DNA from: Planctomycetota bacterium
GTDB taxonomy: Bacteria > Planctomycetota > UBA1135 > GCA-002686595
Direction of reading: 5' to 3'
Assembly (NCBI GenBank): GCA_012960475.1
Contig: DUBE01000063.1
Coordinates: forward strand, 62,001 to 126,000
DNA: 64,000 bases
Part shown: one piece after another, positions 54,873 to 62,756 of the stretch
How positions within the stretch are numbered: position 1 is the first letter of the stretch
How the letters are laid out: the number at the start of each line of letters is the position of its first letter
Notes under the pieces: model-generated
The model's database searches: none
What the model saw: only the letters and a program-made list of their open reading frames with translations
What the model was told of the DNA's origin: nothing
Made by a program: the position numbers and the translations under genes

Positions 54873-56959
54873 AGGATGGTAATCAGAATGGCCGCGCGTC
54901 CGTCCAGAGCGGAGCGCGGCAGAAGTGGCGTGGGCTGGAGCAGGTCCTCGACGATCTCAGCTCGACCGATCTAAAGGAGACCTGGCGTCACTGGGCCGGG
55001 GGCTCCGAAGGCAGCCTCCCGCGCGCCTCTGGGGACTTGCGCAGTCAGGTATTGGCATGGGCCAAGGATGGCGAGCGCGCGGACCAGCGGTTGGCCAGTC
55101 TGGGCAAGCGCAGTGTGGCCATTGTCGATCTGGTCTTGGATGCCCCGCGCTATGAGTTGTCATTCGTGGACCTTGCCGGAGCCAAGGCTCTGGCCCACCT
55201 TTCCCAATACGACTTGGAAGCGTCTTTGGCCACCCTTACCCGGCGTGCCCTGATCGAGGAGAGCACCTCGATCTCCGTGCCAACGGCGGGAGCGCGCGCG
55301 GTCTCAGTCCCTTCGGATCTGGCGGATGCGATCCTGCGCTATCGTCGCTCCCAGCGTGCGGGGGTCTTTGACAGCTTCACCCTGCGTGGTCACCTGGATC
55401 GCCTCTACGACGACCCGAGTTGCGCCCAGCGCACATCGCCCAAGCGTCTGCGTGAGTTCTACAAGATGTACTCTGGGGAAGCGGCAGCGGTGGCCCGGGT
55501 GGAGCGTTTGCCGGAGGGCCTGCGGGAGTTGGTGACCAAGGCGATCATGGAGTTTGGCGGTCTCTTGCCCCAGGCTCTCTTTGATCGCATGGACACGGAG
55601 TTGCCCCACTGGAATGGGCGCCGTTGGGCCAAGATCATGGAGGAATCCCTGGTGGGCACGGTCAGCACTCTGGATCTGGGGCGTTATGGCATCCAGCACA
55701 ACGATGAGACTCTGATCGTCTTCAACGAGGTGGCTCTTGGTTGGCTCAAGCGAGTGGCAGTCCCCGGTGACCCGGATCGCCCTGCGGAAGAAGCAGGTCT
55801 GGGGGTCGATCTGGTTTCCAACCTGACGCGTTTTCAGGCCTACCTGATCGAGAACGATGTGCGCTTTACGGTCAAGGGGCAGATCTTCAAGACTACCGAG
55901 AAACGCATTCTGCACGACCTGATCCCGAACCCCGGGCGCGAGTTGGAGCGCTCTGAGATCTTGAGTTTTATGTATGCCTTCAGCCACACCCGGGGGCTGG
56001 TGGACCGCACGGGAGAGCGGACCATCACAGTTACTCCGGGGGGGCGGGAATGGGAACCCCGCAGCCTGGACGAGAAGCTCGAAGATCTGCTTGAGTTCGT
56101 GCTGGAAGAGACATCTCTGGGGGGCGAGCCCTACCACCAGATCGCCATGCGCCGCATTCTGCTGCGTTTGATGCGGCGGGTGGAACCAGGGGTCTGGTAC
56201 GACTTGATGTATCTGCCTTTCCTGGCCCGCAACCAGTACTTGTCCCATTTGGACGAACTGGCTGTGGAGGACTGGTTCAGGGCCCGTACGGCTGCTGGCG
56301 GGGCTTCCGTGGGCAGTGAAGATATGCAACGGCTTTCCTGGAACCTGGTGGGGTGGATGCGTAAACGCCTCTATCTGCTGGGCCTGATCGATCTGGGCTA
56401 CGACATCAAGGGTCATCCGGTGGCCATGAGAGTCACAGTGGCTGGTGCCCGGCACTTCGGCATCCGGTGTACCGAAGGGGAAGGTCCTCTGCTGCGCAGC
56501 CTGGTGGTGACACCGGACTTCGAAGTCGTGCATTTTCCCGAAGAAGACCAGTCGGCTCTGGTACACGACCTGGATCGTTTTTGTGAGCGCGAGAAGAGCG
56601 GCAAAGTGCGTCACTTCCGTATTACTGAACGATCGCTCAAGCGCGCTTTACGTGAGGGTTTCCCCCTCAGCAGAGTGCAGTCCGTGCTGGAGCAGAACTC
56701 ACGCACGCCGGTGCCTCAGAATGTGCTCTACTCGATTCGTGATTGGGCGGTTCAGGCGGGGCTCCTGTTTCTCTCTGAAGATCTTGTGCTGAGCACAACA
56801 AATGGGGACTTGTCCAAGCAGGTTGGTGCTGATCCCGGTGTCCGTCCGCTGATTTCTAGGCGGAAGGATGAGTTCAGCATCCAGATGAAAGCCGAGACCA
56901 GCCCCAAGCGCCTTGGGGCTCTCCTGCGTGAACTCGGCTGGTTGGTGGAAATCGAGTGA
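54869..56959 (+). CDS. helicase-associated protein (Helicase_C_3-type), XPB partner
   Basis: A 696-residue cytoplasmic protein from a TTG start, preceded by GAGGAGG at 54855-54861. The C-terminal part (about 540-690), beginning LLRSLVVTPDFEVVHFPE and including VRHFRITERSLKRALREG and VLEQNSRTPVPQNVLYSI, resembles the Helicase conserved C-terminal domain found in proteins encoded beside bacterial XPB genes, such as Rv0862c in Mycobacterium. The rest is mainly helical, with winged-helix-like segments. No helicase ATPase motif is present. It probably works with the XPB helicase; the biochemical role is unknown. Confidence 0.75.
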   Translation: MKDGNQNGRASVQSGARQKWRGLEQVLDDLSSTDLKETWRHWAGGSEGSLPRASGDLRSQVLAWAKDGERADQRLASLGKRSVAIVDLVLDAPRYELSFVDLAGAKALAHLSQYDLEASLATLTRRALIEESTSISVPTAGARAVSVPSDLADAILRYRRSQRAGVFDSFTLRGHLDRLYDDPSCAQRTSPKRLREFYKMYSGEAAAVARVERLPEGLRELVTKAIMEFGGLLPQALFDRMDTELPHWNGRRWAKIMEESLVGTVSTLDLGRYGIQHNDETLIVFNEVALGWLKRVAVPGDPDRPAEEAGLGVDLVSNLTRFQAYLIENDVRFTVKGQIFKTTEKRILHDLIPNPGRELERSEILSFMYAFSHTRGLVDRTGERTITVTPGGREWEPRSLDEKLEDLLEFVLEETSLGGEPYHQIAMRRILLRLMRRVEPGVWYDLMYLPFLARNQYLSHLDELAVEDWFRARTAAGGASVGSEDMQRLSWNLVGWMRKRLYLLGLIDLGYDIKGHPVAMRVTVAGARHFGIRCTEGEGPLLRSLVVTPDFEVVHFPEEDQSALVHDLDRFCEREKSGKVRHFRITERSLKRALREGFPLSRVQSVLEQNSRTPVPQNVLYSIRDWAVQAGLLFLSEDLVLSTTNGDLSKQVGADPGVRPLISRRKDEFSIQMKAETSPKRLGALLRELGWLVEIE

Positions 56960-57576
56960 CTCCTCGCTTGCCACCACCGATCCTGGCCTTGAGTTGTGGC
57001 CAGGCGCTGAACCTCAGCCCCACAGATCTGGTGGCACGAGTGGAAGCAGCGGTGGATGCGGGCCTTGAGGGTCTGCTCCTGCGTGAGCGGGCGTGGGGCG
57101 ATGCCCTCTTGCTGGAAACTGCTCGCATCTTGCGCCGGGTGCTGGGGACTGGCTGGTTGGGGCTCAGCGATGCGCCCCATTTGATTCGGGCCAGCGGAGC
57201 CGATGGGGTGCACCTCTCGCACCGGGCCCTGACCGCGCCAGAAGTGCGCGCTCTGGTGGGTGCTGACGTGGCCATTGGGATCAGTGATCACAGGTCTCAC
57301 CCGCGTGATGATGGATCAGACGCGGACTACTGTTTCTTGTCTCCGCTGCACGCTGTTCGGGGCAAGGAACAAGCTCTGGGTGTGGACAAGGTGATCGCAT
57401 GGGCTGGCGAGTGCGCCCTCCCTGCATGGGCTCTTGGGGGTGTTGGTCCCCAGGATCTGCAGGCCCTGCGCGCTGGTGGCCTAGCGGGGGTCGCCTGCTT
57501 GCGCGGGCTCTTGGCCCAGACCAGTCCTGGGGAGGCCTTGACTGCTTTGCGTTGTTCCTGGGGGGATGACCTATGA
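56956..57576 (+). CDS. thiE: thiamine-phosphate synthase/TenI-family protein
   Basis: A 206-residue TIM-barrel protein related to ThiE, which joins the thiazole and pyrimidine phosphates. Visible family features: GLEGLLLRERAWGDA (ThiE usually has QxReK), SGADGVHLSHRAL, VAIGISDHRSHP, DYCFLSPLHAVRGKE and WALGGVGPQDLQALRAGG. Several key positions differ from canonical ThiE (for example SDAP in place of the usual N-D pair), so a TenI-like or altered function is possible. thiL two genes downstream supports a thiamine role. GTG start overlapping the previous stop. Confidence 0.72.
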   Translation: MTPRLPPPILALSCGQALNLSPTDLVARVEAAVDAGLEGLLLRERAWGDALLLETARILRRVLGTGWLGLSDAPHLIRASGADGVHLSHRALTAPEVRALVGADVAIGISDHRSHPRDDGSDADYCFLSPLHAVRGKEQALGVDKVIAWAGECALPAWALGGVGPQDLQALRAGGLAGVACLRGLLAQTSPGEALTALRCSWGDDL

Positions 57577-57950
57577 CCCGCAAGGTATTCCTGGTTCTCG
57601 CGCGCCGCGTTCTGTTGATTGTGATGTTTGGGTGCGGCTTCTACCTCTATCTGCGTTTTGACGGCAGTCTGGCCCCTGGGATAGCCGGAGGTCCGGTCCA
57701 ACGAGTTCTGGTGGATCGTTGGGCACGACCTGGAGTCGTTGGAGAGCGTCTCCTGTACCGGGACCGGGCAGGATTGTTGGCTCAGGGCTGGACTGTTCGC
57801 CAGTCCGGCCCAAATCTGATTTTGGCTCCAGCGCCCTTCATCGAGGTCCCTCAGGGCGGGCATAAGGTTGGCGTGGATCGAATTCGCGGGCGTGTCATTC
57901 TGGTTCTGGGTGCCGCTGAGGTACCCTTGCGGAGCGATGGCCTGGAGTGA
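57573..57950 (+). CDS. small single-pass membrane protein of unknown function
   Basis: A 125-residue protein with one N-terminal hydrophobic helix (about residues 5-27) and a soluble, probably periplasmic remainder with a VDRIRGRVILVLG segment. The pattern of one helix plus a late IRGRV stretch loosely recalls signal-peptidase-like proteins, but no catalytic Ser/Lys pair could be placed, so this is not claimed. It overlaps thiE by four bases (ATGA) and thiL by 14 bases, and is thus firmly embedded in the operon. Confidence 0.65.
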   Translation: MTRKVFLVLARRVLLIVMFGCGFYLYLRFDGSLAPGIAGGPVQRVLVDRWARPGVVGERLLYRDRAGLLAQGWTVRQSGPNLILAPAPFIEVPQGGHKVGVDRIRGRVILVLGAAEVPLRSDGLE

Positions 57951-58854
57951 GCATCAACTGCACCGCTGGCTGGCCCGACGGCCACGTCCAAAGTGCCTGA
58001 AGACGCCCCTGGGCCATGACGCGGCCCAGCTGCGGGGAGGGTCCGATGCGGTGCTGTGCGTGGACGCGTGTGTGGAGGGCGTGCACTTTGATGCGGCCAC
58101 TGCGCCTTCCATGGTCGGGCGCAAGGCGGCGGCTCGGGCACTCTCTGATCTGGCTGCCTGCGGTGCGACTCCCAGAGCCCTGCTTCTGGGATTGCGCGCT
58201 CCAGGTGAGGCCGGGAGTCGCCGTTTGCAGGCCATGATTGTGGGGCTGGATCGGTTCGGGCAGGAGCACGGCGCGCCCTTGGTTGGTGGAGACACATGTT
58301 GTGCACCTGGGCCGGTGGGTCTGACAGTGACTGCCCTGGGTTCTCTTGCGCGGGGCCAGAAAGCGCTCTCCCGCGCCGGTGGCCGAGCAGGTGACCTGCT
58401 GCTCTTGACCGGTCCCGTTGGTGGCTCTCGGGCTGCGCGGCACCTGAGCTTTGAGCCGCGGCTGAAAGAGGGCCGCATGCTGGTCCAGGCGGGAGTACGG
58501 GCGATGATGGATGTCTCGGACGGGTTGGCGTTGGATTGCGATCGCCTGGCGCGCCAATCGGGGTTGGCTTTGGACTTGGACCTCGGTCGGATTCCCGTGC
58601 ACGCCGATGCTCGGCGAGCTGCCAAGAGCGATGGTCGTAGCGCCTTGGAGCACGCCTTGAATGACGGGGAAGACTATGAACTGCTGGCCCTTTTGCCCCG
58701 TGGCAAGCGGGCCATGTTGGAGTCAGGAGGCTTGCTTGAGCAATTTTCCTGCATTGGTCAAGCCCGCAAGAGCTCCTCGCCCGGGTTGTTCCTGTGTCAG
58801 GGAGAAAGCTGTGATCAATGGAGCGGGACAGGGGGGTGGTTGCATGGTGCGTGA
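57937..58854 (+). CDS. thiL: thiamine-monophosphate kinase
   Basis: Phosphorylates thiamine monophosphate to the active cofactor diphosphate. The protein has 305 residues from the ATG at 57937; an upstream in-frame start at 57868 adds residues with no family similarity. Motifs: GHDAAQL, VDACVEGVHFD, GRKAAARALSDLAACGATP, LVGGDTCCAPG and MMDVSDGLALDCDRLA. It is part of the PurM/ThiL superfamily. It overlaps both neighbours, so it is co-translated with the small membrane protein and tsaE. Confidence 0.92.
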   Translation: MAWSEHQLHRWLARRPRPKCLKTPLGHDAAQLRGGSDAVLCVDACVEGVHFDAATAPSMVGRKAAARALSDLAACGATPRALLLGLRAPGEAGSRRLQAMIVGLDRFGQEHGAPLVGGDTCCAPGPVGLTVTALGSLARGQKALSRAGGRAGDLLLLTGPVGGSRAARHLSFEPRLKEGRMLVQAGVRAMMDVSDGLALDCDRLARQSGLALDLDLGRIPVHADARRAAKSDGRSALEHALNDGEDYELLALLPRGKRAMLESGGLLEQFSCIGQARKSSSPGLFLCQGESCDQWSGTGGWLHGA

Positions 58855-59359
58855 GCTCGTCCTGCGAGAAATCGTAAGCCACTCCAGTGAGCAGACCCTG
58901 GCCATTGGTGAGTGGCTGGGGCGTGAGCTGCCGTCGGGAACTCTTCTGGCTCTGGATGGAGATCTGGGAGCGGGCAAGACAACCCTGACTCGAGGCATTG
59001 GTCAGGGCCTGGGTGGATATCCGGTCAGCAGTCCCTCTTTCACCCTGCACGATCTGCATGAGGGCGGGCGCCTCCCGCTCTCCCACTGTGACGCCTGGAT
59101 GGAGGGTCGCGAAGTGGCCTTTCTGCGGGACGGAGGCAGTGAGTGGCTCGCGGGCGAGGGCATCTGTGTGGTGGAGTGGGCTGAACGTGTGCGAGAGTGG
59201 CTGCCATGCCCCCGACTTTGGGTGAGACTCCTGCACCGGACCCTCCAGACTCGCCGACTGGAGCTGCGGGTGCTGGGGCCTGATGGATCCCCGGAGGGTC
59301 TGACCCAGGTCCTCGTCCAACTGCTTGAGCGCCTCCCTGAGAGCGGAGAATCCCCGTGA
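58844..59359 (+). CDS. tsaE: tRNA threonylcarbamoyladenosine biosynthesis ATPase TsaE
   Basis: Small ATPase that works with TsaB/TsaD in making t6A37 of ANN-decoding tRNAs. It has 171 residues from the ATG at 58844, preceded by a G-rich stretch, overlapping thiL by 11 bases. It has Walker A GDLGAGKTTLTRG, the SPSFTL motif, HCDAWMEG (usually H-x-D-x-Y) and VEWAERV near the C-terminal side. The substitution of the usual Tyr by Trp in the H-x-D motif is mild. tsaB and tsaD are not in the window. Confidence 0.9.
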   Translation: MVRELVLREIVSHSSEQTLAIGEWLGRELPSGTLLALDGDLGAGKTTLTRGIGQGLGGYPVSSPSFTLHDLHEGGRLPLSHCDAWMEGREVAFLRDGGSEWLAGEGICVVEWAERVREWLPCPRLWVRLLHRTLQTRRLELRVLGPDGSPEGLTQVLVQLLERLPESGESP

Positions 59360-59390
59360 ACCCTTCCTCGGCCCAGCCGTTGAGGGACTG

Positions 59391-59969
59391 TTGAGTGCCT
59401 CTAGCCACCCCGACGAGGACCCCCTGCTGGCCCTCGCCCAGGGCAGGAAGGCACCCTTCGAGGCTTTTGTCCACACCCAGGCACCCCGCCTGGTGGGGTT
59501 TTTCCGTTCCCTGGGGGCCCAGCGCCCAGAGGCGGAGGACCTCTGCCAGGAGACCTTCCTCAAGATGTTCCAGAGCGCACAGAGCTACCGACCACAGGGC
59601 AAGCCCGAGGCCTACGCATTGCGCATCGCGCGCAACGCCTGGATTGACCGCCGTCGCCGGGTGGCGATTCGACCCTGGCACGCACCCCACCAGACTCAGG
59701 ACGAGAGCAGCCCTGATGCCCATGAGCTCTTGGTGACTGGGGAGCCCGCTCCCGAACGGGTGGCTGCGGGACGCGAGGAAATGGCGAGCCTCGAGCGGGC
59801 AGTGGCTGGCCTTCCCACGGGCCAACGCGAGGTCTTTGAATTAGGCGTGCTGCAGGAGATGGGCTACGCAGAGATTGGCGAGTTGCTCGGCATTCCAGTG
59901 GGGACGGTCAAGTCGCGCATGTTCAATGCGGTGCGCCGGCTGCGTGAAGTCATGGGGGATTCAGCATGA
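59391..59969 (+). CDS. ECF-type RNA polymerase sigma factor
   Basis: Sigma-70-family alternative sigma factor of about 192 residues, with regions 2 and 4 only. Region 2: FEAFVHTQAPRLVGFFRSLG, then AEDLCQETFLKMF. Region 4: LPTGQREVFELGVLQEMGY followed by the helix-turn-helix EIGELLGIPVGTVKSRMFNA. The start is uncertain: TTG at 59391 has GAGGG four bases upstream, while a TTG at 59325 overlaps tsaE; both begin with the same four residues. The stop overlaps the next gene by four bases (ATGA), the usual sigma/anti-sigma arrangement. Target genes are unknown. Confidence 0.9.
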   Translation: MSASSHPDEDPLLALAQGRKAPFEAFVHTQAPRLVGFFRSLGAQRPEAEDLCQETFLKMFQSAQSYRPQGKPEAYALRIARNAWIDRRRRVAIRPWHAPHQTQDESSPDAHELLVTGEPAPERVAAGREEMASLERAVAGLPTGQREVFELGVLQEMGYAEIGELLGIPVGTVKSRMFNAVRRLREVMGDSA

Positions 59970-61054
59970 GTGACTCGAGGCAACCGGAGCAACCGATTCA
60001 GTCGGAAGATCTGTTGGCTGCCGCCATGGGCGAGACCGAGCAAACTCCGATCTTGGAGCATTGCTCTCCAGAGCAACGCCAGGAGATTGCGGAGTTTGAG
60101 GTGTTCCTGCAGCAGATCAGAGAGCAGCGCTATGGTGAGTTCGAGCGGGCGGGGTCGCAGCCGTTTGAGCAGGCTTCACCGCATCTGGTGAATTCAATCC
60201 TGGCCAGAACCACCCGGGAGGATCTGTCCCTGCGAGGAGATGTTCGCCTGCTGGGTCTCTTTGTGCGTCGGCGCATGGAGGACTCGCCGATTCTGCGTGC
60301 CGCTGCAGCGCTCTTGATGTTGCAGCTGTTGTTCGCTCCCGGGGTGTTGGCTTATCTGGCTCTGCGACCGAGAACGCCGGAGCCTACCCTGTACTTGAGC
60401 ATTGAAGAGCCGGTCGAGTCCGGCCTGCGCGAGGCATCCGAAGAACCCCTTGAGGCCTTCTTGCCGGAGCGGCCGTTGGACGGAGTTCTGGGGGAGTTGA
60501 GCAGCGACCTCAGACGGGAAGAGGTGCGGGCTCTGGCCCGGGACCTGCCCGCTTTGGCAGGTCTGGACAGCATGGAGCCGGGCCCGTTGGAAGAGCCGCA
60601 GGGACTCGAAGATCAACTTACCGCCCAACGGCTGGATCCCACGGCTCCGGCGGGGCAGCTGCTGATTCTGGCCGCCGCAGACCTGGACGATCCCCTCGTG
60701 AGGGCTTTGGCCATCGAAGCCTGTCTGGATGTGCTTTCCAGGGGCAGCCTTGGCCCCGACCCCGAGGCCTTGCTGAGTCAGTTGCTTGAGGATCTGCCCG
60801 ATGGGGGAGATCCGGTGGACCAGCGTCTGTTGGGAACGGCCTTGGCGCGGGTGGATGCGCATGGCTTGCTTGCCGGGCCTGGGCAGTTGCTCTTGGCCGA
60901 GATTCGTCAGCTGGCGCCCCGGGACCCGATTCTGGCGGCTGGCCCCCGCAAGGGAGGCCCCTTGAGTCCCGCATGGAAGCGGGCCCTGGCCGCCGGGCTC
61001 GATCGCCGTGGGATTGTGACAGGCCTTGCCTGTTCCCTTTGCGCTCAGGACTGA
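59966..61054 (+). CDS. probable membrane anti-sigma factor with large extracytoplasmic domain
   Basis: A 362-residue protein with a cytoplasmic N-terminal helical region (about 1-110), one membrane helix (about 112-135, ILRAAAALLMLQLLFAPG) and an acidic extracytoplasmic part rich in Leu and Glu. Its position directly behind an ECF sigma gene with coupled translation suggests it binds and inhibits that sigma. The zinc motif H-x3-C-x2-C of ZAS anti-sigma factors is not present, only EHC near residue 32. The outer part may sense an envelope signal. Function inferred mainly from context. Confidence 0.65.
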   Translation: MSDSRQPEQPIQSEDLLAAAMGETEQTPILEHCSPEQRQEIAEFEVFLQQIREQRYGEFERAGSQPFEQASPHLVNSILARTTREDLSLRGDVRLLGLFVRRRMEDSPILRAAAALLMLQLLFAPGVLAYLALRPRTPEPTLYLSIEEPVESGLREASEEPLEAFLPERPLDGVLGELSSDLRREEVRALARDLPALAGLDSMEPGPLEEPQGLEDQLTAQRLDPTAPAGQLLILAAADLDDPLVRALAIEACLDVLSRGSLGPDPEALLSQLLEDLPDGGDPVDQRLLGTALARVDAHGLLAGPGQLLLAEIRQLAPRDPILAAGPRKGGPLSPAWKRALAAGLDRRGIVTGLACSLCAQD

Positions 61055-61097
61055 GCCGGGCGGGGGACGAGTCTTGATGGAACAGGAGGATCGTGGC

Positions 61098-61184
61098 ATG
61101 GAGCGCTTGTGCTCGCCCTGTGTGCGTTCTTGCCCGGTAAAAATAGGCACTTCAGATCGTATCTCGACCACGTCCAGTGCCTAA
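61098..61184 (+). CDS. possible 28-residue cysteine-containing peptide
   Basis: A short ORF with a consensus AGGAGG (61084-61089) eight bases before its ATG. It contains three cysteines in a C-x2-C-x3-C arrangement near the start (CSPCVRSC). The ORF runs into an inverted repeat just upstream of the TolC-like gene. It may be a leader peptide or a chance ORF; no family is recognised. Confidence 0.3.
   Translation: MERLCSPCVRSCPVKIGTSDRISTTSSA
61144..61183 (+). promoter_or_regulatory. inverted repeat upstream of TolC-like gene
   Basis: Perfect 8-bp arms TAGGCACT (61144-61151) and AGTGCCTA (61176-61183) flank a 24-base spacer that itself holds a small palindrome, AGAT-CGT-ATCT (61154-61164). 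It could be a repressor operator or an RNA structure controlling the outer-membrane gene that begins at 61224. A -10-like TAATCT lies at 61212-61217. Confidence 0.4.
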
Positions 61185-61223
61185 AGATGGGCGCAGTGCC
61201 CCGTGGGGCGCTAATCTGCGCCC

Positions 61224-62756
61224 ATGCAAGCGATTCTCTGCAGCAGCCTGATAGTCGGAACCCTCATTTCCGCTCAAGACCCAGAACCTGGGGCTCCCCA
61301 TCAGCAGGCGGAACTTCTGCTTGCAGGGCCGCGCAGTACGGGCGCGGATTCCATGGACCTGACCTTAGCTGCGGCGGTTGATCTTGCTTTGCGGAGCAAC
61401 CTCGGTTTGCGCAAGGCAGTGCTCGAGGAACAGGCCGCTCGGCATGACCACCTTGGATCCTGGGGAGCCTTTGCATGGGACCTGACTGGTTGGGCCTCTT
61501 ATGGAGAAAACCAATCCCCAGGCAGCAACTCCTTCGAAGCGTCCGTGATTGACTCCACTACTGCTATTGCCAACATGAGTCTGCTGCGGCCACTTGCCAG
61601 CGGAGGCAGTTTCAGTCTGAATTTCAACACCATGAACCAGATCACCAACAGCGCCTTTGCGGTGGGCTCTGATTTCAATCGGAGCAACTTGGGGGTGACC
61701 TTCGTGCAGCCCCTGCGGCGCGGTGCTTGGGAGGAGTACGCCACTGCAACCCAGCGTGAGCGACGCTTGGATTGGGTCACATCGGGTGAGACTCGCCGGG
61801 GGGAACGCCACGCCCTGATCGAGAGCGTGCACAACGCCTATTGGGATCTTGTTGCGGCCCGGGAACAGTGGCAGGTGGCGGCCAGTTCCTTGCGGCTTGG
61901 ACTTGAATTGCTGGCCAAGCGCAATCGGGAATGGCAAGCGGGGGTGGGCACCGAGGTGGAAGTGCTGCAGGCCGAGGCTGAGACCGCCACCAGCGTCGAA
62001 GCACTGCTTCTGGCCGAGAACGACCTGGAGAGCCGGGCGGACGAACTCAAGCTGATCCTGCTGGACGAAGGGGATCATATTCTTTGGGACCGCACCCTGC
62101 TGCCCACAACGGGTCTGCCCCAGACAGTCTCTGCCGAGGGAGTTGGCGACTGGGCCGATGCCTTTGTGACCGCCCTCGACCAGCGCAGCGACCTTCGCCT
62201 TCAGCGCATGGCCGTTGAGCGCGTGGGCATCACCCTGGTGCGCGCGCGTTCTGAGCAACTCTCAGGCGTCGATTTGGAGTTGCAGGCCAACAGTGATGGT
62301 CAGTCTGAGTCCGCTTCAGACGCAGTGGAGGACACTCTTGGTTGGGAGTTCCCTGGCTGGTCGGCAAAATTGACCTGGAACATGCCTATCGGCAATGTCT
62401 CTGCCACACGCGCTGCCTTGGCCGCGGAGACGCGCCTTAGAATTGCTAACCTGGAGTACGATCGGCTGGAGATGGCGGCCCTGGCCGAGGTGCGCGGGGC
62501 TGTGCGGGACTTGCTCTATCGCACAGAGGCGGTGCGCGCGGCGGTCAGCAGTTTGGCACTGGCTCAGCGGCAGTTCGAAGCCGAGCAGTTGCGCTATGAT
62601 GAGGGGCTCTCCACCAACTACCAGGTACTGGAGTTCCAGCGGGACTTTGTCCAGGCCAGGCGCAATGAGCGCCAGGCACGGGTGGAGTATGTCAAGGCCA
62701 GGACGCGACTGCTGGCAGCCCAGGGGGTCTTGGATGGCCGGACTGACACACAATGA
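61224..62756 (+). CDS. TolC-family outer-membrane efflux protein
   Basis: A 510-residue exported protein of the TolC/OEP family, which forms the outer channel of tripartite export systems. The short signal peptide (ILCSSLIVGTLISAQ) is followed by two internally repeated helical-hairpin halves: VDLALRSNLGLRKAVLEEQAA and, later, YDRLEMAALAEVRGAVRDL with the coil RYDEGLSTNYQVLEFQRDFVQARR, a typical end of the second repeat. Strand segments such as GGSFSLNFNTMNQ fit the outer-membrane barrel. The HEAT-like gene overlaps its stop. No adaptor or inner-membrane pump is seen in the window. Confidence 0.85.
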   Translation: MQAILCSSLIVGTLISAQDPEPGAPHQQAELLLAGPRSTGADSMDLTLAAAVDLALRSNLGLRKAVLEEQAARHDHLGSWGAFAWDLTGWASYGENQSPGSNSFEASVIDSTTAIANMSLLRPLASGGSFSLNFNTMNQITNSAFAVGSDFNRSNLGVTFVQPLRRGAWEEYATATQRERRLDWVTSGETRRGERHALIESVHNAYWDLVAAREQWQVAASSLRLGLELLAKRNREWQAGVGTEVEVLQAEAETATSVEALLLAENDLESRADELKLILLDEGDHILWDRTLLPTTGLPQTVSAEGVGDWADAFVTALDQRSDLRLQRMAVERVGITLVRARSEQLSGVDLELQANSDGQSESASDAVEDTLGWEFPGWSAKLTWNMPIGNVSATRAALAAETRLRIANLEYDRLEMAALAEVRGAVRDLLYRTEAVRAAVSSLALAQRQFEAEQLRYDEGLSTNYQVLEFQRDFVQARRNERQARVEYVKARTRLLAAQGVLDGRTDTQ

